Source of the DNA: Bacteroidota bacterium
GTDB lineage: Bacteria > Bacteroidota > Bacteroidia > Bacteroidales > JAAUTT01
NCBI GenBank assembly: GCA_023429135.1
Contig: JAEYWD010000024.1
Span: 124,001 to 188,000, forward strand
DNA length: 64,000 bases
Direction of reading: 5' to 3'
How positions within the stretch are numbered: position 1 is the stretch's first letter; every line of letters begins with the position of its first letter. This document shows positions 36,643 to 43,663 of the stretch, in pieces. Under the pieces are notes generated by a model. It ran no database searches and had not been told where the DNA came from. It saw nothing but the letters and a program-made list of their open reading frames with translations. Both the position numbers and the translations under genes were made by a program.

Positions 36643-38043
36643 ATGAGCAAAAAAACATTATTTGATAAAGTTTGGGACAGCCATGTGGTTTCCCAGGTTG
36701 AAGAAGGGCCCAGCGTGCTGTATATCGACCGTCACCTAGTACACGAGGTAACAAGTCCGCAGGCATTTGCCGGATTGGATAAGCGTGGTATCAAAGTTTT
36801 CCGTCCGGGACAAACATTTGCTACCCCCGACCATAACGTTCCAACAAAAGATCAACATCTCACCATTCACGACGAACTTTCGCGTTCTCAGGTTGAAAAG
36901 CTGACTCAAAACTGCAACAATCATGGTGTTACTCTGTTTGGGTTAAATCACCCTTACCAGGGAGTAGTGCATGTGGTAGGCCCTGAATTGGGAATTACCC
37001 TGCCTGGTTCTACCATGGTTTGTGGTGACAGTCATACATCCACACACGGTGCTTTTGGCGCTGTGGCTTTTGGCGTTGGGACCTCGGAAGTGGAGATGGT
37101 ACTTGCTACCCAATGTATTATGCAGCCCAAACCCAAAAAGATGAAAATTGAGGTAATAGGAACTCTGGGCAAAGGTGTTACTGCAAAAGATATTGCTCTT
37201 TATATAATTTCCAAAATTACCACTGCAGGTGGAACTGGTTATTTTATCGAATATACTGGTTCGGCAATCACCAGTCTTACTATGGAAGGTCGTATGACTT
37301 TGTGCAACCTCAGTATCGAAAGTGGTGCCCGTGGTGGTATGATTGCTCCCGATGAAACAACTTTCAACTATGTAAAAGGCCGTGAGTATGCTCCAAAAGG
37401 TGCCGACTGGGATAAAGCCCTAGCTTACTGGAAAACGCTGAAGACCGATGAAGGTGCCGAATTCGACAAGGTTTATTCATTCGAGGCTGCCGACATTACT
37501 CCTATGATCACCTACGGAACAAATCCGGGTATGGGTATCAAAATTACCGAATCCATCCCTTCAGGAGCTGATTTGACCGATACCAATAAGAATACTTTTA
37601 TGAAAGCGCTTCAATACATGGGGCTCGAAGGTGGCACCAAAATGGTTGGCCGCAAAGTTGACTATGTATTCCTTGGAAGCTGTACCAACGGTCGTATCGA
37701 AGATTTCAGGGCTTTTGCAAGCTTTGTAAAAGGCAAAAAGAAAGCTGCCGATACAGTGGTTTGGCTGGTACCTGGCTCAAAGCAGGTGGAAAAGCAATGC
37801 AAGGAAGAAGGAATCGATAAGATACTTGAGGAAGCGGGCTTCGAACTGCGTCAACCGGGTTGTTCAGCTTGTTTGGCCATGAACGATGATAAAGTGCCCG
37901 AAGGAAAATATGCTGTTGCAACTTCGAATCGCAACTTCGAAGGGCGTCAGGGACCCGGATCACGTACATTCCTCGCAAGTCCGATCACCGCCGCTGCGGC
38001 TGCTGTTACTGGTGTAATTACCGATCCGAGAGAGTTGTTGTAA
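36643..38043 (+). CDS. leuC: 3-isopropylmalate dehydratase, large subunit
   Basis: 466 residues. Aconitase-type enzyme that isomerises 2- to 3-isopropylmalate with LeuD; the same enzyme acts on citramalate. The 4Fe-4S ligands are in the FLGSCTNGRIEDFRAF stretch and in QPGCSACLAMNDD (CxxC). Active-site segment VCGDSHTSTHGAFGA is intact. Length is typical of the bacterial large subunit. Confidence 0.97.
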   Translation: MSKKTLFDKVWDSHVVSQVEEGPSVLYIDRHLVHEVTSPQAFAGLDKRGIKVFRPGQTFATPDHNVPTKDQHLTIHDELSRSQVEKLTQNCNNHGVTLFGLNHPYQGVVHVVGPELGITLPGSTMVCGDSHTSTHGAFGAVAFGVGTSEVEMVLATQCIMQPKPKKMKIEVIGTLGKGVTAKDIALYIISKITTAGGTGYFIEYTGSAITSLTMEGRMTLCNLSIESGARGGMIAPDETTFNYVKGREYAPKGADWDKALAYWKTLKTDEGAEFDKVYSFEAADITPMITYGTNPGMGIKITESIPSGADLTDTNKNTFMKALQYMGLEGGTKMVGRKVDYVFLGSCTNGRIEDFRAFASFVKGKKKAADTVVWLVPGSKQVEKQCKEEGIDKILEEAGFELRQPGCSACLAMNDDKVPEGKYAVATSNRNFEGRQGPGSRTFLASPITAAAAAVTGVITDPRELL

Positions 38044-38068
38044 TTGTTCAATTATTAAGAAGTAAAAA

Positions 38069-38659
38069 ATGTCAATAGATAGATTTGTTACATTAGAGTC
38101 GACTGCTATACCAATGCCAATTGAGAATGTGGATACCGACCAGATTATACCTGCTCGTTTCTTAAAAGCTACAACACGTGATGGTTTTGGCGAGAATCTT
38201 TTTCGCGACTGGCGTTACGATAAAGGTGGCAGCAAAATCCCTGGGTTCGTTCTGAATGATTCTAAATATTCCGGGAAGATACTTGTTGGTGGCAGAAACT
38301 TTGGAAGTGGTTCCAGTCGGGAGCACGCAGCCTGGGCTATTTTCGATTATGGATTTAAAGTGGTGGTTTCGAGCTTTTTTGCCGATATTTTCAAGAACAA
38401 TGCGCTCAATAACGGACTTCTTCCGGTACAGGTATCGGATGGGTTTCTTGCCAAATTGTTTACCGCCATCGAAAAAGATCCACAAACAAAAATCAAAGTA
38501 GATCTCGAAAATCAGACTATTACTCTCCTTTCAACCGGTGAGTCTGAAAAATTCGATATCAATAAATACAAAAAAACATGCCTGCTCAATGGATATGACG
38601 ATATCGACTATCTGTTGAGTGTGAAGGATAAGATTGAAGCTTTTGAAAAAGCGAGATAA
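38069..38659 (+). CDS. leuD: 3-isopropylmalate dehydratase, small subunit
   Basis: 196 residues. Swivelling domain that completes the LeuCD enzyme. Signatures: NVDTDQIIPARFLK near the start, GRNFGSGSSREHAAWAI, and DIFKNNALNNGLLPV. 25 bases after leuC. The stop TAA is followed by GC-rich hairpins before the next gene. Confidence 0.96.
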   Translation: MSIDRFVTLESTAIPMPIENVDTDQIIPARFLKATTRDGFGENLFRDWRYDKGGSKIPGFVLNDSKYSGKILVGGRNFGSGSSREHAAWAIFDYGFKVVVSSFFADIFKNNALNNGLLPVQVSDGFLAKLFTAIEKDPQTKIKVDLENQTITLLSTGESEKFDINKYKKTCLLNGYDDIDYLLSVKDKIEAFEKAR

Positions 38660-38764
38660 GGCCCATCCCGGCCTTCCCCGATGGGGAAGGAGGAATACTG
38701 GGCAGTTGGTTAAAAATATATTTTCTTTTCTCCCCCCTTTGGGGGGAATAAAGGGGGGCATACA
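38660..38764. repeat. GC-rich hairpins between leuD and the citramalate-synthase-like gene
   Basis: CCTTCCCC (38672-38679) pairs with GGGGAAGG (38683-38690), 3-base loop. Further on, CCCCCC (38732-38737) can pair with GGGGGG at 38741-38746 or with the second run at 38753-38758. Similar elements lie near 1621-1664 and 61198-61283. They sit within the leu operon, so they must allow read-through or process the message. Confidence 0.65.
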
Positions 38765-40288
38765 ATGAAAGTCGAAATAATGGATACAACCCTGCGCGAC
38801 GGTGAACAAACGTCGGGGGTTTCGTTTACTGCCAGCGAAAAGCTGAGCGTAGCAAAAATGTTGTTGGAGGAAATAAAGGTCGATCGCATTGAAGTTGCAT
38901 CGGCAAAAGTGTCGGAAGGTGAATTTAAGGCAGTAAAACGAATTACCGAGTGGGCAGGGCAAAACGGATATCTGGATAAAGTTGAGGTATTAGGCTTTAT
39001 CGATGGAAATCAATCCATCGACTGGATCAGGGATTCAGGCGCAAAGGTAGTGAACCTGCTTTGCAAAGGTTCGCTGAAACATTTAACCGGTCAGTTGAAA
39101 AAGACTCCCGAACAACATGTTGAAGATATAAAAAATGTTCTCAACTATGCTATTAGTCAGGGCTTGAAAGCAAACATCTACTTTGAAGACTGGAGCAATG
39201 GTATGCGCAATTCTCAGGAATATGTGTTGTTTCTTTTGGAAGCTTTGAGAAAGGAAAAACTAATGCGTTTTATGCTACCGGATACTTTAGGAGTAATGAA
39301 TCCCGAGGAAGCTTACAAGTTCGTCAAAATTATGGTCGACCGCGCTCCTGAACTTCATTTCGACTTTCATGCGCATAACGACTACGATTTGGCAACAGCC
39401 AATGTTCTGGCAGGAGTAAAAGCAGGAGCAAGAGGTGTCCACACCACCGTTAATGGGTTAGGAGAGAGGGCTGGCAATGCACCGCTGGCCAGCGTTGTTG
39501 CTGTACTTCACGATCATTCTGATATTAAACTGAAAATTAACGAAGAAAAGATCAATGTTGTCAGTCGTATGATTGAATCTATTTCCGGAATTCGTATTCC
39601 TTCGAACAAACCAGTTGTAGGCGAAAATGTATTTACTCAAACATGCGGTGTTCATGCCGATGGCGACAACAAGGATAAGCTTTACTTCAACGAACTGCTG
39701 CCAGAGCGCTTCGGTCGTGTTCGTAAGTACGCTCTTGGAAAAACTGCCGGCAAGTCGAACATCATGAAAAACCTTCAGGAATTAGGTATTGAGCTGGAAC
39801 CTGAATTAATGAAGCAGGTAACTAAGCGTGTAATCGAGTTGGGCGATAAAAAAGAAAATGTTACAACGGATGATCTTCCGTTTATCATTTCCGACATCCT
39901 GAACAGCGACTTTATCGAGCAGAAAATAAAAATCAAAAACTATTCGCTTTCTCTTACTGATGGCTTAAAGCCGGTGGCTTCCATCAGCATCGAAATCAGT
40001 AAAAGGAATTATCAGGAAACAGCAATAGGCGACGGTCAGTACGATGCTTTTATGAATGCGCTTAAAAAAATCTATAAAGCGCTGAATAAGGAATTGCCAA
40101 AGTTACTTGACTATGAAGTATCCATTCCTCCGGGTGGTAAAACCGATGCCCTTGTCGAAACTGTTATCACCTGGGAAAACAGCCGTGAATTCAAAACCCG
40201 CGGTTTGGATCCCGACCAGACGATAGCGGCGATAAAGGCGACGCTGAAGATGTTGAATATAGTGGAGAATGAGGTGCATAGTCGTTAG
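38765..40288 (+). CDS. LeuA-like synthase, probable (R)-citramalate synthase
   Basis: 507 residues. Same DRE-TIM family as LeuA (DTTLRDGEQTSGVSF, FDFHAHNDYDLATANVL, NGLGERAGNAPLASV) but clearly diverged: it ends in a LeuA-type regulatory domain (about 390-500) and lacks the LeuA substrate-site pattern. In the leu operon, next to leuCD and leuB, the best fit is citramalate synthase: pyruvate plus acetyl-CoA gives citramalate, which LeuCDB turn into 2-oxobutyrate for isoleucine. The Ile-rich leader peptide supports this. A second isopropylmalate synthase or a homocitrate synthase cannot be excluded. Its TAG stop overlaps a heptad-repeat arm. Confidence 0.7.
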   Translation: MKVEIMDTTLRDGEQTSGVSFTASEKLSVAKMLLEEIKVDRIEVASAKVSEGEFKAVKRITEWAGQNGYLDKVEVLGFIDGNQSIDWIRDSGAKVVNLLCKGSLKHLTGQLKKTPEQHVEDIKNVLNYAISQGLKANIYFEDWSNGMRNSQEYVLFLLEALRKEKLMRFMLPDTLGVMNPEEAYKFVKIMVDRAPELHFDFHAHNDYDLATANVLAGVKAGARGVHTTVNGLGERAGNAPLASVVAVLHDHSDIKLKINEEKINVVSRMIESISGIRIPSNKPVVGENVFTQTCGVHADGDNKDKLYFNELLPERFGRVRKYALGKTAGKSNIMKNLQELGIELEPELMKQVTKRVIELGDKKENVTTDDLPFIISDILNSDFIEQKIKIKNYSLSLTDGLKPVASISIEISKRNYQETAIGDGQYDAFMNALKKIYKALNKELPKLLDYEVSIPPGGKTDALVETVITWENSREFKTRGLDPDQTIAAIKATLKMLNIVENEVHSR

Positions 40289-40768
40289 TCCATGGTCGAT
40301 GGACGATAGCCAATACAAAAAAGACATTTGCATGGTGGTAACAATGAACTAAAATAGCGGCTTAATGGCATTAAAATTTGAGGAATTAAAAGTATGGCAG
40401 AAAGCATTGGACTTATCACTGATGGTGCATCATGCAACTCTTAATTTTCCAAAGGATGAACAATTTATTCTTACTCCTCAGATTAAACGTGCTGCCGACT
40501 CAGTGTCTCTCAATATTGCCGAAGGTTCAACTGGTCAATCAGACTCTGAGTTCAGCAGATTCTTAGGGTACGCTTTAAGGTCTTCTATTGAAGTAATAAG
40601 TTGTATCCATCTTGCTCAAAAAAGAAATCTTATTTCTTCGGAAGACTTTAATTCAATTTATAATTTTACAACAGAGATAATTAAAATGATTCAGGCATTA
40701 AGAAAAAGTTTAAAATAGATGAAGATCCATTGTATTGGCCATGGACTATCGACTAAATGCTATGGACT
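40280..40768. repeat. Inverted heptad-repeat element carrying a gene (site 4 of 9)
   Basis: Left arm 40280-40314: five 7-base units at 40280, 40287, 40294, 40301 and 40308. Right arm 40734-40768: five reverse-complement units ending at 40740, 40747, 40754, 40761 and 40768. AGTCCAT-type words occur in both; the inner ends share GCCAATACAA on opposite strands. The first left unit holds the last codons of the synthase gene. The arms enclose the four-helix-bundle gene. As RNA the arms can form a long imperfect stem. Confidence 0.8.
40365..40718 (+). CDS. Four-helix-bundle protein (S23 / 23S intervening-sequence family)
   Basis: 117 residues. The sequence follows the family pattern FEELKVWQKALDLSLMVHHA, QIKRAADSVSLNIAEGS and RFLGYALRSSIEVIS. 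Known members occur as proteins encoded inside 23S rRNA intervening sequences and elsewhere, related to the Avd accessory protein of diversity-generating retroelements; they bind nucleic acid or act as accessory factors. There is no reverse transcriptase here. The gene has no role in leucine synthesis and splits the operon. It is enclosed by inverted heptad arms, so it is best seen as cargo of a mobile or mobilised element. Confidence 0.85.
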   Translation: MALKFEELKVWQKALDLSLMVHHATLNFPKDEQFILTPQIKRAADSVSLNIAEGSTGQSDSEFSRFLGYALRSSIEVISCIHLAQKRNLISSEDFNSIYNFTTEIIKMIQALRKSLK

Positions 40769-40799
40769 TAATAAATAATCAAATAATCACATCATTAAA

Positions 40800-41864
40800 A
40801 TGAGCAAATCTTACAACATTGCCTTGATTCCTGGCGACGGTACAGGGCCGGAAGTATTAAATGAAGGGCTGAAAGTTATCAATGCTGCTGCCTCTAAATT
40901 CGGGTTTAAAATGAATTACCAGAATTTCGATTTTGGTGGCGAGCGTTACAAACGTACTGGCGAAACTTTACCCGATTCGGCTATACAAGACGTGAAAAAA
41001 TTCGATTCGATATTTTTGGGAGCTATTGGCCACCCTGATGTAAAACCTGGTATTCTGGAAGTTGGAATTCTTTTGAAGATGCGTTTTGCATTGGATCAGT
41101 ACATCAACCTTCGTCCGGTAAAACTGTTCCCTGGCGTTGAAACTCCATTGAAGGATAAAGGTCCTGAGGACATCGACTTTGTTGTAATCCGCGAAAACAC
41201 AGGCGGTATCTACACGGGTGTTGGCGGTGCCGTTCAGGTAGGAACACCTAATGAAGTGGCTACCCAGGTGATGGTATATTCGCGACCGGTGGTGGAACGT
41301 TGTATCCGTTATGCTTACGAATACACACGTAAACGTAACAAAAGGAAACAACTGACGCTTGTTCATAAAAACAATGTGTTAACTTATGCCGGCGACCTTT
41401 GGGTACGTACGCATAAAGAGGTTGGTAATAAGGATTTTCCTGACATCAAACAGGATTATAACCATGTTGATGCCGCTACCATGTGGTTTGTTAAATCGCC
41501 CGAGTTCTACGATGTAATCGTAACCGAAAACCTTTTTGGCGATATCATCACCGACCTTGCTGCCATGATTCAGGGAGGTTTGGGAATTGCAGCCGGTGGT
41601 AACATCAACCCAGAAGGCGTATCGATGTTTGAACCCATGGGTGGTTCTGCTCCGAAATACACCGGTCAGAATGTAATTAACCCGCTTGCTGCTATCTGCG
41701 CTGGTGGGTTAATGCTCGAAACCCTTGGCGAAGCCGAAGCGGCAAAAGCCATCGAAAAAGCTGTAAGCGATGCTTTAGGATCCAAGAAAATCAAAAGTCT
41801 GAATGCCGGCCAAATGGGTATGGGTACTAAAGAAGTTGGCGATCTGATTGCAAACAGTCTGTAA
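40800..41864 (+). CDS. leuB: 3-isopropylmalate dehydrogenase
   Basis: 354 residues. Oxidatively decarboxylates 3-isopropylmalate; the paralogous step in the citramalate route is done by the same enzyme. Begins IALIPGDGTGPEV. Substrate-site Arg residues fit the LRPVKLFPGV and VVIRENTGGIYTGV stretches, and the NAD/metal part is DIITDLAAMIQGGLG. The GSAPKYTGQNVINPLA stretch is the family signature. A shift toward isocitrate-dehydrogenase-like sequences is seen in this subgroup. Last gene of the operon; a terminator follows. Confidence 0.92.
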   Translation: MSKSYNIALIPGDGTGPEVLNEGLKVINAAASKFGFKMNYQNFDFGGERYKRTGETLPDSAIQDVKKFDSIFLGAIGHPDVKPGILEVGILLKMRFALDQYINLRPVKLFPGVETPLKDKGPEDIDFVVIRENTGGIYTGVGGAVQVGTPNEVATQVMVYSRPVVERCIRYAYEYTRKRNKRKQLTLVHKNNVLTYAGDLWVRTHKEVGNKDFPDIKQDYNHVDAATMWFVKSPEFYDVIVTENLFGDIITDLAAMIQGGLGIAAGGNINPEGVSMFEPMGGSAPKYTGQNVINPLAAICAGGLMLETLGEAEAAKAIEKAVSDALGSKKIKSLNAGQMGMGTKEVGDLIANSL

Positions 41865-41884
41865 TTTAAATCTGATATAAAGTT

Positions 41885-41919
41885 AAAACCTCCGGTTCCA
41901 AGTGGGCCGGAGGTTTTTT
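41885..41919 (+). terminator. Terminator of the leu operon
   Basis: Perfect 11-bp stem AAAACCTCCGG (41885-41895) and CCGGAGGTTTT (41907-41917), 11-base loop, then a T tract. It lies 21 bases past the leuB stop. Confidence 0.92.
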
Positions 41920-41926
41920 GTTTTAT

Positions 41927-42046
41927 TTAGAGCGACTTTGTAACGCGAGCTTTTCCCAGTTCGTTGGCAACGATTTTTGCACCAGCAACTTTTTTGAGGG
42001 TATATTCCTGAGTTTGACACCTCAGAAGTTTATCTATTTGAATTTC
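41927..42046 (-). pseudogene. C-terminal gene remnant, unknown origin
   Basis: Reading the minus strand, 39 codons ending in TAA (41927-41929) give a plausible protein tail (for example EYTLKKVAGAKIVANELGKA) but no ATG, and the frame is closed by a stop upstream. It looks like the end of a lost gene. I cannot assign the family. Confidence 0.4.
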
Positions 42047-42192
42047 TTAAATCGACTCACGTTAATTTAGGAGGAGAGGTCCTGTTTAGGACTAAGCCTA
42101 AAGCGTATTTCAAAGGAGAATTACATGGCAAAGTGACTGTATTTAATATTGGAGTAGGCTTTGGCCTGGAGGTAGAGCATGAGTTTTCATAG
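41998..42192 (+). pseudogene. C-terminal remnant of a barrel-like protein
   Basis: 64 codons without a start, closed by TAG at 42190-42192. The reading has alternating aromatic and hydrophobic residues (YFKGELHGKVTVFNIGVGFG) and ends EVEHEFS, like the last strands of an outer-membrane barrel. The frame upstream is stopped by TGA. Together with the fragment on the other strand, it marks decayed DNA between leuB and the next gene. Confidence 0.4.
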
Positions 42193-42330
42193 TTTATAAA
42201 TTGTAAAATGAAGAAAGTTTAATTATTTTCATTATATTGATGTTGTCTTCTTACTGCTAATAAATATCATAACTTTCATTTTATAATATTCATTATTTTT
42301 ACTGCTTATCAATTTAAACCAACCGCTTTT

Positions 42331-42924
42331 ATGAAAAATTTATTCATCCTAACAGTGATAGCAGCTTTGGTTGCAGGTAGTTGTAAAAACAGTACTTACA
42401 AAACTGACGATTCTCAAAACCTCACCTTAACTGTCGATAGCTTTTTGCTGTCGCCCGAACAATGGTCCGGTAAAGAAGTGGTAATAGCCGGAACCGTATC
42501 GCATATATGCAAGCACAGCGGGAAAAAGCTTTTCCTTTTCAGCGCTGATCCTGAGAAAACAGTAAAGGTAAATGCCGGAGGTAATTATGCAACATTCGAC
42601 ATAAAATACGAAGGTACTGATGTTGAAATTACCGGTACAGTTGTGGAAGATGAAAAAATTGATGCGAACTACCTGAATGAATGGGAAGCTGAAATAAAAG
42701 CACAAATAGGCGACAAGGACCAGAAAACCTGTAATGCCGAGAGTAGTGCTATTGCCGGACAGGCAAAAACCGACAGCACTACTGCTGAAAAAGCTGAGGA
42801 CCCTTATGCCAAAGTAAAGGAATTCAGAAGTAAACTTGAAAAAAGCGGCAAGTCATACATTGCTATTTATGCAATAGACATCACAAGCTTAAAGGAAATT
42901 AAGAAAGAAACAGCAGCTAATTAA
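42331..42924 (+). CDS. Lipoprotein with OB-fold-like domain
   Basis: 197 residues. Lipoprotein signal ending AALVAGSC. The middle (GKEVVIAGTVSHICKHSGKKLFLF, then VEITGTVVEDEKID) has the strand spacing of an OB-fold/tRNA-anti-like domain used by several periplasmic proteins. The C-terminal 60 residues are charged and helical. Function unknown. The PepSY protein gene starts 14 bases later, so they form a unit, perhaps concerned with metal or redox handling; the VSHICKHSG stretch holds one Cys and two His. Confidence 0.6.
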   Translation: MKNLFILTVIAALVAGSCKNSTYKTDDSQNLTLTVDSFLLSPEQWSGKEVVIAGTVSHICKHSGKKLFLFSADPEKTVKVNAGGNYATFDIKYEGTDVEITGTVVEDEKIDANYLNEWEAEIKAQIGDKDQKTCNAESSAIAGQAKTDSTTAEKAEDPYAKVKEFRSKLEKSGKSYIAIYAIDITSLKEIKKETAAN

Positions 42925-42938
42925 TTTCCAGGTTACTT

Positions 42939-43511
42939 ATGCCATCCGACCGTTTGAGTGTTTTCCGGAAGTGGAACAGGATCCTGCACCGGGATTTAGG
43001 TTATTTCTTTTTCGGGGTGACTATTATCTACAGTCTTTCAGGCATTGCCCTGAACCACAAGAAGGACTGGAACCCGAATTATAATATTTCTTATAAAGAA
43101 ATTAAAGTAAAAGAAAGCATTACCCAGTCTGCTGTGAATACCGACTGGGTAATGGCTCTTTTGAAACAGTACAACGAGGAAGATCACTACAAAAAGCATT
43201 ATTACCCCCGCGACAATACCCTGAAAATCTTTATCGATAACGGGTCGGTTGTAATCGACACCGGAACCGGCGAAGGATACATTGAGAAAATTACTAAAAG
43301 GCCATTATTTTTTGAGGTTAATTTTCTGCATTACAATCCCGGCAAATGGTGGCTGTGGTTTTCCGATATTTTTTGTGTGAGTTTAATCCTCATTGCCATC
43401 AGTGGTTTGTTTATCATTGCCAAAGGAAAAAACAGCCTGAGCAGGAGAGGTATCTGGTTCGTGATTGCGGGGGTGGTGGTGCCTGTTTTAGCGCTGGTAT
43501 TGTTGAAGTAG
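42939..43511 (+). CDS. PepSY-domain membrane protein
   Basis: 190 residues. Starts with a cytoplasmic stretch and the segment FRKWNRILHRDLGYFFFGVTIIYSLSGIALNH, the conserved start of PepSY-associated membrane proteins; one PepSY domain follows (about 50-125, VVIDTGTGEGYIEKITKRP), then two more helices. Related proteins take part in iron or copper uptake and redox chemistry. It is short next to the full PiuB-like transporters, as are many Bacteroidota versions. A terminator follows. Confidence 0.8.
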   Translation: MPSDRLSVFRKWNRILHRDLGYFFFGVTIIYSLSGIALNHKKDWNPNYNISYKEIKVKESITQSAVNTDWVMALLKQYNEEDHYKKHYYPRDNTLKIFIDNGSVVIDTGTGEGYIEKITKRPLFFEVNFLHYNPGKWWLWFSDIFCVSLILIAISGLFIIAKGKNSLSRRGIWFVIAGVVVPVLALVLLK

Positions 43512-43532
43512 AATTGGAGACCACGAAAAACA

Positions 43533-43569
43533 AACTGCCAGTACCAGGCCTGGCAGTTATTTATTTTTT
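43533..43569 (+). terminator. Terminator after the PepSY gene
   Basis: AACTGCCA (43533-43540) and TGGCAGTT (43551-43558), with the palindrome CCAGGCCTGG nested in the loop, then TTATTTTTTAA. Confidence 0.8.
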
Positions 43570-43601
43570 AATTTATTGAATTAGGCTCTTAAGAATAGTT
43601 T

Positions 43602-43650
43602 TGTCCACAGTCCTCAGACCTCAGACCTCAGACCTCAGACCTCAGCTAAA
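43602..43650. repeat. Single heptad-repeat arm (site 5 of 9)
   Basis: Units of 7 bases start at 43602, 43609, 43616, 43623, 43630, 43637 and 43644; four in a row are exactly AGACCTC. The last unit AGCTAAA resembles the inner units at other sites. No inverted partner arm is seen before the BlaR1-like gene end at 43664. Confidence 0.75.
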
Positions 43651-43663
43651 CGCCTGCTTCAAT

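Noticed and set aside
40365..40718. Ribosomal protein S23 as a ribosome component
   Set aside because: The label is historical; the family is tied to intervening sequences and other loci, and the place in the leu operon argues against a ribosomal role.
40280..40768. Diversity-generating retroelement, because the protein resembles Avd
   Set aside because: No reverse transcriptase, template repeat or variable-repeat gene is present in the window.
43602..43650. Regular short repeats as a possible CRISPR array
   Set aside because: Units are only 7 bases, with no spacers and no cas genes nearby; they belong to the heptad family.
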